Assembly: GCA_900314655.1 (NCBI GenBank)
Contig: OMWC01000012.1
Location: 1 to 64,000, forward strand
Source of the DNA: an uncultured Prevotellaceae bacterium
GTDB taxonomy: Bacteria; Bacteroidota; Bacteroidia; Bacteroidales; Bacteroidaceae
Reading direction: 5' to 3'
Length of the DNA stretch: 64,000 nt
Below, piece by piece: positions 52,233 to 62,377 of the stretch. The notes below the pieces were generated by a model, which was given only the letters and a program-made list of their open reading frames with translations, did no database searches and was not told the DNA's origin. The position numbers were made by a program, and so were the translations under genes. The first letter of the stretch is position 1; every line of letters begins with the position of its first letter.

Positions 52233-52302
52233 GGCCCTATAATTGCATGGGAAACGAATAGCAATCAATCGAGGGTATGCCAATGATGACATACCCTCGT
52301 TC

Positions 52303-53778
52303 TTATTTCCTGACCTTCGTCGTATTCCTTTTGTCTGACATGATTTCGTGGGCTGCCGCATGATTGTCAAACTCCACCTTCTTGCTGCTGAAATCAGGGG
52401 TATTAAAGGAATAAAGGCTCTCGTCATAATACTGCCACGGATTCTCCTGAGGCAGCAGGAAAGGCTTCGTGCCCTTGCCGTTGTCATCAATAGACGAAAG
52501 GTAAAGGCGCGTGTGCAGTCCGTCACCACGACGACTGGTGAATACAATCCAATGGCTGTTCACATTCCAGTTGTGGTAGCTGTCGGCTTCATTACTGTTG
52601 ATTTCCTGGAACGGACGTGATTCTCCAGTCTGCAGGTTCATCAGCCACTGCTCGCTCTCGCGGTGCCAGATGGAGAAATAACCATAGTCTGACAACGTGA
52701 AAAGCATCCACTTGCCATCATAGCTGGGGCGCGGCCAAGTAAGGCTCTTGCCCATCTGGACGGCATTGAACAGGGTATCCACTTTGTTTCCGTAACGCCC
52801 CGTAGCAGGATCAAAGGCTATCCGGCAGAGGTTATACTTTTCGTTCTTATAGTCGTTGGGGTCTTCCACCTGCTTGCAAACCAGGTAATAGATGGTCTTA
52901 CCGTCGGGCGAGAATACAGGGGAGTTCTCACTCCATTCCTTTGTGGAAATCAGCGAATCCTCCAGTATTTCGCGTGTCTTGGGATTATAGACGAAGATGT
53001 CGCTGCTCAGGTCAAACACCTCAATACGTTCGTTGTGGATTTCATGGAAACCCTGACGCGTCTGATTGGTGGAAAAAGCACAATAGTCGCCCGAAGGATG
53101 CCAATAAGGATAGACCATCGAACCGCCCAGCAAGTCGTTCTTGGCAGCCAGCACGTCGCGCTTGCCGTCCATCTGAATCAGCGTAGCGCCATGATCTCCG
53201 CGGATATGAAACGCCATACGATCGGGATTGGTGCGGTTGGCCATGTGGCAGTTCACACACTGACCCAGCAGTTGGGTGTTCTCGATAATAGCCGTCTCCT
53301 CAAAGTTAGACAGGTCACGCTGAAAGATTCCCATATGGCTGTACACCTCATATCCCGGAGCAATACGGCGATAGGTAAGTCCCCACTCGGCCAAGTCGTA
53401 TTTGCTGACATACATCTTGAAGTCTTTATACTGGAGCCACTTGCCATTCTGCTTCACGCAGACAGTAAAGGTCAATTCGCCGCCCTTGTTGGCAGCCGTC
53501 AAGTCGTGCCACTGTTCAACATCAAAACGAGCCCAGTCGCCGTTGGCATGCAGTTCGCCGCCCTTTGAACCCTTCACCACCACATCCACGGCTTCCACTT
53601 CGTCATTGCTGCGGATATTGAAGTTCATCGGGGCGATACCGTCGGGAATCGTCACACCGATATAATCGGGATAAATGGAAGGCAACTGATCCGACATGGT
53701 AACATCGGTCGGAGTGCTGCTACAAGCCACTAACACCCAACACCCAACAACTAACACCAATTTAACAATATACCTCAT
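52303..53778 (-). CDS. TolB-like beta-propeller lipoprotein with CxxCH motif, module 2
   Basis: The start at 53778 (MRYIVKLVLVVGCWVLVACS) gives a lipoprotein of 491 residues and a 4-base overlap with the upstream membrane-protein gene. The far longer open frame is an artefact. It shares every block with its paralogue: IYPDYIGVTIPDGIAPMNF, LLGQCVNCHMANRTNP (CVNCH), FHIRGDHGATLIQMDG, SPVFSPDGKTIYYL, DSYHNWNVNSHWIVF and FLLPQENPWQYYDESLYSFN. One haem-binding motif and propeller repeats suggest a secreted or periplasmic redox or sensor protein. Cytochrome c maturation would be required and cannot be checked here. Confidence 0.75.
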   Translation of the reverse strand: MRYIVKLVLVVGCWVLVACSSTPTDVTMSDQLPSIYPDYIGVTIPDGIAPMNFNIRSNDEVEAVDVVVKGSKGGELHANGDWARFDVEQWHDLTAANKGGELTFTVCVKQNGKWLQYKDFKMYVSKYDLAEWGLTYRRIAPGYEVYSHMGIFQRDLSNFEETAIIENTQLLGQCVNCHMANRTNPDRMAFHIRGDHGATLIQMDGKRDVLAAKNDLLGGSMVYPYWHPSGDYCAFSTNQTRQGFHEIHNERIEVFDLSSDIFVYNPKTREILEDSLISTKEWSENSPVFSPDGKTIYYLVCKQVEDPNDYKNEKYNLCRIAFDPATGRYGNKVDTLFNAVQMGKSLTWPRPSYDGKWMLFTLSDYGYFSIWHRESEQWLMNLQTGESRPFQEINSNEADSYHNWNVNSHWIVFTSRRGDGLHTRLYLSSIDDNGKGTKPFLLPQENPWQYYDESLYSFNTPDFSSKKVEFDNHAAAHEIMSDKRNTTKVRK

Positions 53779-55559
53779 TTCTTCATCATCTTTGCAAAGT
53801 AATACCAATAAGTTCCGCGGAAAGGCTCCAAGTTGCCTTGCTGAGAGAACTGTTTTCCAAACTCCATGAAGCGCTGCCCCATCATCTGGCTGACACCTGC
53901 TGGAGGCTGGTTCATCTGATTGCTGTGTTGCGCCCAATAAACCAGACGGGTTTCAAGATAGGAATTGGGCACATGGTCATAAGACATGTGCTGTCCTAAC
54001 GGATAATACTGTTCGAAACGGTTGATATCGCCATTCAGCTGTTCGTAGGCCATCAGGTACTCGAAAGCCGTCCGGTTTTGTCTGTTACTCACGAGCAGCA
54101 AGCCTATCATCTGGTCCATTTCGCGGTCGCTCGAAAGGAAATCTGCCTTATAAAGATTCTTACGCAGCGGCCCGAAGAAATGATGCTCGTTGATGGCACG
54201 CTCGCTCTTCATCAGTTCCAGCGTACGCGTTGCCCACTTCCGGTAGAAGAGCGTCTTCTGCAATTTGCGCAGATACTTTCGGGCCACTTCATATTCGCCA
54301 TTAATCAAGTTACACTCTGCCAGCCGCTTAGTCAAACGGGCACTTTTGCGATAAGCTGGGATAGCCTCTTGGGCCTCGTAGAAATAGCGCATGGCTTCGT
54401 TCACCATGCCCAGTCGCAGATAAATCTCAGCGGTAGGCACGGGGGTCGTGAAGTTCATTTGGAATGAGGGCAGCAATCCCTGCACGCCGTTCTGGAAGAA
54501 TTCAAACATGCGGTCGCCCATCTGTCCTGTCTGCTGAAGAGCCAGGTTCAGGCACGACACACTGGTAGGAGTGGTGGGATTCTTCTTCTCGGCCTTTGAT
54601 ATCATCTGCTTCCACTTCTCGGTGCGTACCATGAAATCGTAGTCGATCACCTCGTACCGCTTCTCATCAAATTGACTCCTGATACCAAAGAAACCTGCCA
54701 CTGCCAGCAATATGCCGAATGCTACAGCAGCCCAGTTCCCCACCGCTTTCGATTGAGACCTTTTCAAGACGAGAGCACCGATGATAGGAATCAAAGCCAG
54801 ACTCAGGATGATAATTCCCTGAAACAGCGGGATTAAAGCCGGGAAACGGTAATAGAAGAGTCCGCCCATCAGTCGGAACAGCGGATAAGGCAGGAAGGCT
54901 GAAGAGCTCAACATCATGAATAAGGTGAAAAGGATGGTCACGGCAGCTGTCACCCAACGGCCTTCCCTGTGGTCAACAAACTGCCACAAAGCCACGAACA
55001 AAGCAAAAGCCAGCACCACGGCACCCATCGTCCAATAGAGGACAACAGCCATTGCCAACGGATAGACCCATCGACGCAACCATTCGGTCTGAATCTTTGT
55101 ATAGCCCCACATGGCCAGCAGCGCAAAAATACAGGCCACCACAAAGCCCAGCATTACATTCTCGTCGCCCATATAGGCCCACATCAGCAAGACAGGCACG
55201 AAACTCAGCACGAAGGCAAATCCCTCGCCGCCCTGCTGCTCTCCGTTACGAAGACAAGCCATAGCGCAAAACGTCAGCCGCTGCATCAGCAGGAATAGCA
55301 CAGCCAAAATGCCAGCCCCTATCAAAGGCGCGAAATAGAACTGCACGAGGAACTCACCCAGCCAGTCGGACAGTCCTCCCGGAAGACTTACTCGTTCCCA
55401 GAAATAGCCGTCGTCCCAAAGGAACATCTGTAACTGCTCCTGATAGGACATCACGCTATAATAAGGCATGGCCCAAAACAGGAAAACCGCCACCGCAAAC
55501 AGCAGCGACAATCCCCATTGCCACGACCTTCCTAAAAGAATCTTCGTTTTTTCACTCAT
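53775..55559 (-). CDS. DUF6057-like polytopic membrane protein, module 2
   Basis: This 594-residue protein has at least ten hydrophobic segments in the first 300 residues (first WGLSLLFAVAVFLFWAMPYY). A soluble helical C-terminal region follows (RLTKRLAECNLINGEYEVAR, KYLRKLQKTLFYRKWATRTL). It is longer than the paralogue at 49260 mainly through extra membrane helices in the middle (LYWTMGAVVLAFALFVALWQ, AFLPYPLFRLMGG). The stop overlaps the ATG of the lipoprotein gene. A minus-strand TATCTTTG lies at 55580-55587. The pairing of these two gene types in both modules argues for a direct working partnership. Confidence 0.7.
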   Translation of the reverse strand: MSEKTKILLGRSWQWGLSLLFAVAVFLFWAMPYYSVMSYQEQLQMFLWDDGYFWERVSLPGGLSDWLGEFLVQFYFAPLIGAGILAVLFLLMQRLTFCAMACLRNGEQQGGEGFAFVLSFVPVLLMWAYMGDENVMLGFVVACIFALLAMWGYTKIQTEWLRRWVYPLAMAVVLYWTMGAVVLAFALFVALWQFVDHREGRWVTAAVTILFTLFMMLSSSAFLPYPLFRLMGGLFYYRFPALIPLFQGIIILSLALIPIIGALVLKRSQSKAVGNWAAVAFGILLAVAGFFGIRSQFDEKRYEVIDYDFMVRTEKWKQMISKAEKKNPTTPTSVSCLNLALQQTGQMGDRMFEFFQNGVQGLLPSFQMNFTTPVPTAEIYLRLGMVNEAMRYFYEAQEAIPAYRKSARLTKRLAECNLINGEYEVARKYLRKLQKTLFYRKWATRTLELMKSERAINEHHFFGPLRKNLYKADFLSSDREMDQMIGLLLVSNRQNRTAFEYLMAYEQLNGDINRFEQYYPLGQHMSYDHVPNSYLETRLVYWAQHSNQMNQPPAGVSQMMGQRFMEFGKQFSQQGNLEPFRGTYWYYFAKMMKK

Positions 55560-55579
55560 TTCTTATCTATTTCTGCCTG

Positions 55580-55587
55580 CAAAGATA
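55580..55587 (-). promoter_or_regulatory. Promoter -7 element of module 2
   Basis: The minus strand reads TATCTTTG, 21 bases upstream of the ATG. A -33 TTTG is not evident. Confidence 0.4.
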
Positions 55588-55628
55588 CTGCAAAAAAACG
55601 ATTTCGTGAAAAGAATCAGAATAAAAAA

Positions 55629-55659
55629 TCACCCCACATCCTTTAGGAATGTGGGGTGA
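55629..55659 (-). terminator. Intrinsic terminator of the second susCD operon
   Basis: TCACCCCACAT (55629-55639) pairs with ATGTGGGGTGA (55649-55659). On the minus strand the stem is followed by six U (55628-55623). It lies 36 bases after the lipoprotein stop codon. Confidence 0.8.
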
Positions 55660-55694
55660 AAATTAGGTTTATCAGATAAACTTATTAATAGCTA

Positions 55695-56858
55695 TCATTT
55701 CACAGCCTGGAATACCCAGAAGCAGCCTTCCCAAGTAGCATCATTTGTATGCTGTGCCCTAAGCACGAGCTCGTTCTCTGATACTACCGTGACATCATAT
55801 ACCGTTGGATGATAATCACCCTGATTAATCATTACCGGATAGACAATGTTACCAGGCTCAGTAGTCTTCAGCGTGAAGAGGATGCTCTTCGACTCATCGG
55901 CAGTTGTAAAGTCGAGCGAGAACTTACCTGAACCAGACTTATCACCAGCTTTGTTAGTTTCATCAAAGACAACCTTGGTCAGCGTAGAGTTGGCAAAGTC
56001 GAAGGTGATAGTACCTAATGAACCGCCCTGATCAACGACAGACGTAGTCCACCATGAAGGTTTCTTGTCATTGTTACCACCATTACCCCAGTTATTGGCA
56101 GGAACCAATTCCCAAGTCTTAGTAGCATTTGGATTCTCAGGTGTATATCCTGTCAGCAGCGTTACGCCCTCAGGAACTTCCATAGCCTCAATCTTGAATT
56201 TGCCAAGACTTATGTTCTCGCCATGGTTACCGGCTGCGTCAATCCAGTCAACGAACAGTTCATATTCACCAATACTGAATGTCGAAATCTGACCTAAGTT
56301 CTTCTCAAGTTTACCATCATTCCAATGGAAAGTGCAAAGACAAGGATTATCATTCTTCACGATTTCAAGTGTATTGGAAGGTGAACCTTCAAGCAAAAGA
56401 TGCTTCACTTCAATCTTGTTCTTGTCGAATCCCTTACCGAAATACTTAGCACCACCAGCCTTGCCAATTCCAAGACGCTCACTGATAGCAGGAGTGATAT
56501 AAGTAATGGTATCAACCTGTACTGTCAGCTCCTTTGTGGTTGGTGTGCCACCCACATTGGTTGTCAGACAGCGAATAACGTTTTGACCAAGCTTGGTAAC
56601 ATAGATTTCACCATCAGTAGTTACCGTATGAGTAGTATTCTCAATCAATTGGTCTGCATCCCATGCAGATACAACGGGCGAGGTATTTGTCACATGTATC
56701 CGGTTACTATTCTTGCCATCTACCTGTACGGGTGTGGCCGTTGCCTGAACCTGGTCAGCACTGATAGAAGCCCACTCTGAACCACCTTCAATCTGTGAAG
56801 GATCACAGGCTGTAAGCGCCAAAGCCAGCAGAGGCATTGCAAAAAATATCTTTTTCAT
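55695..56858 (-). CDS. Surface lipoprotein of the second PUL (SusE/SGBP-like position)
   Basis: This 387-residue protein has lipobox ALTACDP. The N-terminal half is beta-rich with Ig-like strands (SRIHVTN-like pattern, printed as NRIHVTNTSPVV). The C-terminal 150 residues contain WELVPANNWGNGGNNDKKPS and later WEGCFWVFQAV, rich in tryptophan, as expected for glycan binding. I do not recognise a named family. It follows susD by 40 bases and precedes the operon terminator, the usual place for a surface glycan-binding protein. The ligand is unknown. Confidence 0.7.
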   Translation of the reverse strand: MKKIFFAMPLLALALTACDPSQIEGGSEWASISADQVQATATPVQVDGKNSNRIHVTNTSPVVSAWDADQLIENTTHTVTTDGEIYVTKLGQNVIRCLTTNVGGTPTTKELTVQVDTITYITPAISERLGIGKAGGAKYFGKGFDKNKIEVKHLLLEGSPSNTLEIVKNDNPCLCTFHWNDGKLEKNLGQISTFSIGEYELFVDWIDAAGNHGENISLGKFKIEAMEVPEGVTLLTGYTPENPNATKTWELVPANNWGNGGNNDKKPSWWTTSVVDQGGSLGTITFDFANSTLTKVVFDETNKAGDKSGSGKFSLDFTTADESKSILFTLKTTEPGNIVYPVMINQGDYHPTVYDVTVVSENELVLRAQHTNDATWEGCFWVFQAVK

Positions 56859-56897
56859 ATACTTTTCTTTTATTTTAGCTTGTTAGAACTTGATAGA

Positions 56898-58658
56898 TTA
56901 CCATCCCTGATACTCAGAATCAGCGCCTGACCATCCTTCGTTCTGTGCAACACGACCCTGAAGCACCTGGTTCTCAGGCATCTTCATGAATCCAGCCGTT
57001 GCCTTGAAACGAGCAGCATAGCCTCCGTTATGAGCCTTGTTTGTATCAGGCACTCCACGAGAATAAGTTGGCTGGTTGGTCTGCTTCTCAAGTGCAGCAG
57101 CAGCAATATGCCAGCGGCGGATGTCGTTCCAGCGTACACCTTCGAAAGCAAGTTCCCAGCGGCGCTCGTTTTGCAGGGCAGCAAGAGAATATGCACCTAT
57201 CGGAGCAAGACCGGCACGCGCACGAACCATATTAATACCAGTTACGTCTTCCTTCAATTCGCTCTGCATCAGCAAAACGTCAGCAAAACGTAGCAGCACG
57301 AGGTCATGAATATTAGAAGTCTGGAAGTTTACACCATTCTCCCAACCTTTATCACCATACATGATAGCCTCGAAGCAGGGTTGATATTTGTTGGTTGCAG
57401 GATCGAAACCGGCAATGGCAGCCTGTTTCTTTTCAAAATAGTTGGTTTCCTGGATAAAGTCAGCCCAGGTAGCACCGCCGAAAGCATATGCAGGCAATTC
57501 TCGAACATCCTGAATGGAAGCATCGCGGCGCATATCATTAGGCTCTGCTGCCTTCCAATCGTCAACGAGATTGGGAGCCACAGGACCTGCACCCCAACCC
57601 TGTCCGAAGGGGAAAGTCTTGTCAACATCCTGGCCGCCACGGATACCGAAATGCAGTGCATATCCATTACCATAGCCGATGGTTGTGCTCCACGAAGCCA
57701 ATTTATTGAACTTGATGGCAAACATTGACTCGGGATTGGTCGATGCCCCGGCATTCAGGTCATCCTCTACCCACTTCAGGTTCTGGCCTGCCGTGTAAGG
57801 ATACTGCTCAACGGTATATTTGTTGGTATATGCCCAGAGGTTGCGGTAATCGGGAACGAGAGAATAACCGGAATTGTTCACACAGTCGTCGATATAACCT
57901 ATAACATCCTGCTTCGTGAGTTTTGATCCATCAGGAAGATCAACGGAAGTCAGCGGATTGTAGGTCGTGCTAGTGAGAGCAGCCAGGTCAGTACCGTTAC
58001 CATAGAAACCTGTATAGAACAACCACACGCGAGCAAGCATAGCTTCAGCTGTGTACTTATCTACATGGCCATCAGAATATTTTTTGGCGGGCATATCCTT
58101 GGCAGCATCGCGAAGGTCCATCAGAATCTGTGCCCACAAGTCCTTAACGTCACCCTGTGAAGGATCAGTACCAGGCACTGTTACCAAAGGAACATTTCCA
58201 TACTGAGAGGCCAGTTCATAATAGTAGAAAGCACGGAGGAACTTAGCCTCGCCAATATCCTGGGCCTTCACCTCATCAGAGAGATCTGTATTGGGAAGGG
58301 CGGACAGCAAGGCGTTGGCACGTCCGATGCCCTCATAGCGGTCCTTATAGAACTGCTCAGTCATGTTAGCATTATAGTTACAGAGCAAGTCCAAGGCCTG
58401 CATCATCTTATCGTTGGCACCACCACCGCCGAGGTTATCGTCGGAAGCCAGCATGGAGAGGTAATAGAACGAAGCCTGGGGAGTGGCATTCACGGCGTTC
58501 AGATTCTCGTAGATAGCAGCGAGAGACGCCGTGGCATCTTTTTCTGTCTTCGGGAAATTCTCCGTTGTGCTGTCGGTCATGTTCTCTGAGTCGAGTGAGC
58601 AAGAAGCCAAACCGAGAGACATCATTCCCACGACAGCAATATATGATAATTTTTTCAT
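56898..58658 (-). CDS. SusD/RagB-type outer-membrane lipoprotein, second PUL
   Basis: This 586-residue protein has lipobox GLASCSL. Family blocks are EAKFLRAFYYYELASQYGNV, KYTAEAMLARVWLFYTGFYG and, near the end, LVLLRFADVLLMQSELKED and NERRWELAFEGVRWNDIRRW. It caps the paired SusC transporter. It lies 13 bases downstream of the SusC gene. The substrate cannot be inferred from the sequence; no hydrolase gene is linked directly. Confidence 0.92.
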   Translation of the reverse strand: MKKLSYIAVVGMMSLGLASCSLDSENMTDSTTENFPKTEKDATASLAAIYENLNAVNATPQASFYYLSMLASDDNLGGGGANDKMMQALDLLCNYNANMTEQFYKDRYEGIGRANALLSALPNTDLSDEVKAQDIGEAKFLRAFYYYELASQYGNVPLVTVPGTDPSQGDVKDLWAQILMDLRDAAKDMPAKKYSDGHVDKYTAEAMLARVWLFYTGFYGNGTDLAALTSTTYNPLTSVDLPDGSKLTKQDVIGYIDDCVNNSGYSLVPDYRNLWAYTNKYTVEQYPYTAGQNLKWVEDDLNAGASTNPESMFAIKFNKLASWSTTIGYGNGYALHFGIRGGQDVDKTFPFGQGWGAGPVAPNLVDDWKAAEPNDMRRDASIQDVRELPAYAFGGATWADFIQETNYFEKKQAAIAGFDPATNKYQPCFEAIMYGDKGWENGVNFQTSNIHDLVLLRFADVLLMQSELKEDVTGINMVRARAGLAPIGAYSLAALQNERRWELAFEGVRWNDIRRWHIAAAALEKQTNQPTYSRGVPDTNKAHNGGYAARFKATAGFMKMPENQVLQGRVAQNEGWSGADSEYQGW

Positions 58659-58671
58659 TGTATCTTATGCT

Positions 58672-61600
58672 TTAGAATTTAACATTTACACCCACCATAT
58701 AGGTACGTGGCTGCGGATAGTTACAAACGTCAACACCAGTCACCCAAGGCTCATTACCATTGATGGCCCTACCATTTTCAGGATCCATACCCTTGTACTT
58801 GGTAATGGTGAAGAGATTCTGGGCTGCGAAATAGAGACGGAGTTGCTGGAATGGGCTGTTCTTCCAAACCTTTGTGAAATCATAACCGATAGTGAGGTTC
58901 TGCAAACGGAAATAGCCTGCATTCTCCACATAAAGATCTGAAACCTCCTGCCAGTTGGGACCTGTGTTACCAGGAGCCAAAAGTGGATATCTATTGCTAG
59001 TACCCTCACCGTGCCAATAGTCATAAACCTCGGTAGTATAATTCTCATACTGTCCGTCGGTGAACTTACGCCATGAGCGTGCCACCTGCTGACCTAAAGC
59101 AGCGTAACCAGTCACAGAGATATCGAATCCCTTATAGTCTGCACCCAGGCTGAAGCCCATCGTTACATTGGGATGAGGATCTCCAAGATCCGTCTTGTCG
59201 TTATCATCTATAACACCGTCACCATTTACATCTACGAATTTCAGGTCACCAGGCTTGATGCCAGCGCCTTGCTTAGAGTTAGCAGCATCACCATTGCAGT
59301 TTGCATTAAGGTAAGACTGAAGATCGGCTGCATTCTGAATCACGCCGTCAGACTTATAACCGTAGAAGAAACCTATAGGATGGCCTACCTGCATACGAGC
59401 CATGGTACCTGTACTCTGAGCGAGCAAATCTTTACCGCCATCGATATAATCGGCAGCACCGTTGATTTCCGTCACCTCATTCTTATTAAGAGCCATATTC
59501 CAACCGATGTTGTAGTGGAAGTCCTCACCAACCTGGTCGCGCCAGTTCAAAGCGAGTTCAACACCCGTGTTCTTCACCGTACCAGCATTGCGCCACTGGT
59601 TGGCGAAACCTGTAGAAGCAGGAATCTGCACATAGAGCAGGAGGTCCTTTGTCTTCTTGCTATACCAGTCGAAGGTCAAGCCAAGACGACCACCGAGGAA
59701 ACGAGCGTCGAGACCGAGGTCAATCTGCTCTGAGGTTTCCCAAGTCAAGTCTGTATTGGCCAAACGTGTAGAGTAAGCACCCTGTGTGGAATTATCCTTT
59801 GTGTTGTTGAAAGAATAGTTACCAAAGTTACCATAGCTGAAAGTTGTCATATAGGCGAACGAGTCACCGATGTTCTTGTTACCGTTCTGACCCCAACCAG
59901 CACGAAGTTTCAGGAAGTCAAGCCATGAAGCAGTGCTCTGCATGAATTTTTCATTGGAAACCACCCAACCTGCAGACACTGAGGGGAAGTAACCCCAGCG
60001 CTTTCCGTCAACGAACTTAGATGAACCGTCAGCACGGAGCACGAGGCTCAACATATAAGTTTCGTTGAAGTCATAGTTGATACGGCCAAAGTAAGACAAT
60101 GAAGTCTCATCACCATAAGGAGTACCGTCAACAGTTGCTTCGGAACGGTTTTCCGTAAGGCCTACATAAGCCTGCTTCATATTGCCAAAGATAGAACCTG
60201 TAGAAGTAGCATTGAGAGACTCTCCGAAACTTGGACGGCTCTGTCCGTATTCAGTACCGACCATGACATCGAAGTTGTTCTTTGCCACACGGAACTTATA
60301 ATCCAAGGTATGAGTCATACCCCAGCCCCAGCCGAGACCTGTCTGCTGAGTCACCTGATCAAGATCACGCTTTGAACCCTGATCATTGCTATAATAGACA
60401 GGCAGATAAGAACGCCAAGACCATGAACTCTGGTTGTAGTTCACCTGTCCGCGGTAAACCAGGTTCTTGATGGGCTGAATTTCTACATAGGCAACAGCGT
60501 TCATATTGAAGCTCTTCGATTTGTTATTGGCACTCTGTCCGTTGAGCATATTGTAAACAGGGTTACCCATATAACTATTGAAACCGAACCAGCCAGACTC
60601 ACTCAGATAGTCGTGAGCCGTATAGTTGCCGCTTGCATCAAGCATAGGCAGAAGCGGATTGGCACGTACCATGTTCGACAGTTCGTTGCTATACTGGTTA
60701 CCATTCTGAAGACCCTGATTCTGACGATGCTGGAAGTACATGTTCTCACCGAACTTAATCACGTCATAATCTTTGTTGGCACTCTTCAGAATGACATGCT
60801 CAGAATTCAGACGGAATGTGAAACGGCGGAAATCAGACTTTGCCATATTTCCGAAAACACCGTCCTGATACTGATAGCCGATACCTGTAGAGAACTTCGA
60901 AACCTCAGAACCGCCTGAGACGTTCAAGGCATGGCTCGTTGTCACGGCATTCTTATTACGAATGGCATCCAGCCAATCGGTACCTGGATTCGAGCCGTTT
61001 GCATAGGCCTCATACAGCCCTTTGTTAATCTCTGTCACGCCACCTTCTGGATTCACCTTCAAGAAAGATGACCAGTCATAGGCAGCACCGCCATTGTTCT
61101 GATTAACCATATCCTGAATCTGCATGAATTGGCGAGCATTTAAGAGTTGGGGCATCTTGGCAACGTTCTGCCAGCCGATGTTTCCATCGTAACTGACACT
61201 CACCTTGCCAGCCTTACCTTGCTTGGTAGTGATGAGGATTACACCATTGGCACCATTGGCACCGTAGATGGCTGCCGAAGCTGCATCCTTCAACACGTCG
61301 ATACGTTCAATATCGGCAGGGTTCAGGTTGTTGATGTCACCACCTGTCACGCCGTCAATCACGTAGATAGGCTTGGTGTCACTGTTTGTACCAGCACCAC
61401 GTATGGCAACCTTAAAGCCATCACCCGGCTGGCCAGAAACGGCCTGAATGCTCACACCAGGACTCTGACTCTGCAGAGCACCGAGTACCTGAGTAGTGTT
61501 CAGCTTGGTGATGTCCTCACCCTTCACTTCCACGGTAGCACCTGTCACGAGTTTCTTCTTCTGTACACCATAACCCACGACAACCACTTCTTCCAGCGTA

Positions 61601-61947
61601 GTGTCGTCTTCCTTCATGGTTACATTGATAGAAGACTGATTGCCCACGACAACCTCCTGAGTCTGGAAGCCAATGTAACTGATCACCAGCGTAGCACCGG
61701 GCTGCACATTGAGAGAGAAGTTACCGTCAATGTCGGTAACCGTACCGTTACTTGTACCTTTTTCCAGAATGCTGGCTCCGATAACCGGCCCCATGGCATC
61801 TGATACAGTACCCGTCACTTTCTTCGACTGCTGAACCGACTGAACGGTATTCACAGCAGCATCAGCATAGACACTTGGCGAATATGCCAAACCTAAAATG
61901 GCACATGCGCCAGCCATCAACGCTGTCTTTCCAAAGTTCTGATTCAT
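58672..61947 (-). CDS. SusC-type TonB-dependent transporter, second PUL
   Basis: This 1091-residue protein has a signal peptide, a carboxypeptidase-D-like extension (KKVTGTVSDAMGPVIGASIL), a TonB-box-like EEVVVVGYG, a plug (GALQSQSPGVSIQAVSGQPG, SAAIYGANGANGVILITTKQ) and a barrel ending YMVGVNVKF. It takes up an unknown glycan through the outer membrane. It heads the three-gene operon SusC-SusD-lipoprotein. A -7 element lies about 240 bases upstream, giving an unusually long leader. No dedicated regulator is next to it. Confidence 0.93.
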   Translation of the reverse strand: MNQNFGKTALMAGACAILGLAYSPSVYADAAVNTVQSVQQSKKVTGTVSDAMGPVIGASILEKGTSNGTVTDIDGNFSLNVQPGATLVISYIGFQTQEVVVGNQSSINVTMKEDDTTLEEVVVVGYGVQKKKLVTGATVEVKGEDITKLNTTQVLGALQSQSPGVSIQAVSGQPGDGFKVAIRGAGTNSDTKPIYVIDGVTGGDINNLNPADIERIDVLKDAASAAIYGANGANGVILITTKQGKAGKVSVSYDGNIGWQNVAKMPQLLNARQFMQIQDMVNQNNGGAAYDWSSFLKVNPEGGVTEINKGLYEAYANGSNPGTDWLDAIRNKNAVTTSHALNVSGGSEVSKFSTGIGYQYQDGVFGNMAKSDFRRFTFRLNSEHVILKSANKDYDVIKFGENMYFQHRQNQGLQNGNQYSNELSNMVRANPLLPMLDASGNYTAHDYLSESGWFGFNSYMGNPVYNMLNGQSANNKSKSFNMNAVAYVEIQPIKNLVYRGQVNYNQSSWSWRSYLPVYYSNDQGSKRDLDQVTQQTGLGWGWGMTHTLDYKFRVAKNNFDVMVGTEYGQSRPSFGESLNATSTGSIFGNMKQAYVGLTENRSEATVDGTPYGDETSLSYFGRINYDFNETYMLSLVLRADGSSKFVDGKRWGYFPSVSAGWVVSNEKFMQSTASWLDFLKLRAGWGQNGNKNIGDSFAYMTTFSYGNFGNYSFNNTKDNSTQGAYSTRLANTDLTWETSEQIDLGLDARFLGGRLGLTFDWYSKKTKDLLLYVQIPASTGFANQWRNAGTVKNTGVELALNWRDQVGEDFHYNIGWNMALNKNEVTEINGAADYIDGGKDLLAQSTGTMARMQVGHPIGFFYGYKSDGVIQNAADLQSYLNANCNGDAANSKQGAGIKPGDLKFVDVNGDGVIDDNDKTDLGDPHPNVTMGFSLGADYKGFDISVTGYAALGQQVARSWRKFTDGQYENYTTEVYDYWHGEGTSNRYPLLAPGNTGPNWQEVSDLYVENAGYFRLQNLTIGYDFTKVWKNSPFQQLRLYFAAQNLFTITKYKGMDPENGRAINGNEPWVTGVDVCNYPQPRTYMVGVNVKF

Positions 61948-62377
61948 ACTTAAGTATATTCTTTAGGTTATTAAAAGATAGTTATTATTCAATTCAAAAA
62001 ACGCCGTATTCAGCGGATATATGTGATAGTCGCATCTGCTTAAGAAACAGGCGGCATGGTTGTGAACTTCATGCTGTACTTTCTTTTCCCATTCCTTCAG
62101 TTATTAAGTTACACATTATTAATATATATATTAGTTGATTCATTCAAATTTTGGCTTACCTGGTAAGTTTTGACATTTTCACCGTGCAAAGTTAGGCAGA
62201 ATAAAGTGAAATACATAATACTTTTTTGCTCATTTTTGAACTTTTCTTATCAAAATAGTACTAAGTAAACAAATTATCACCCATTATTTATCATTTCAAC
62301 AGCAGATTCCTTCTTTATTGTAAATTCAACACCTTTAGTTTTTGTTAAGTTTTCCACGGCATATAGCCTACATCCAA
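61948..62377. other. Long leader and intergenic region upstream of the second susC
   Basis: No reading frame of note is seen. The region is AT-rich. It holds one minus-strand -7 element (62187-62194) but no repeat longer than about 10 bases that I can find. Most of it would be 5' leader of the susC message. Confidence 0.45.
62187..62194 (-). promoter_or_regulatory. Promoter -7 element for the second susC operon
   Basis: The minus strand reads TAACTTTG. The predicted leader is about 235 bases. A TTTG is not found 19-21 bases upstream. Confidence 0.4.

Noticed and set aside
53779..53937. Upstream extension of the second TolB-like lipoprotein gene
   Set aside because: The extension overlaps the end of the membrane-protein gene and would bury the lipoprotein signal; the ATGA overlap at 53775-53778 mirrors the paralogous module.
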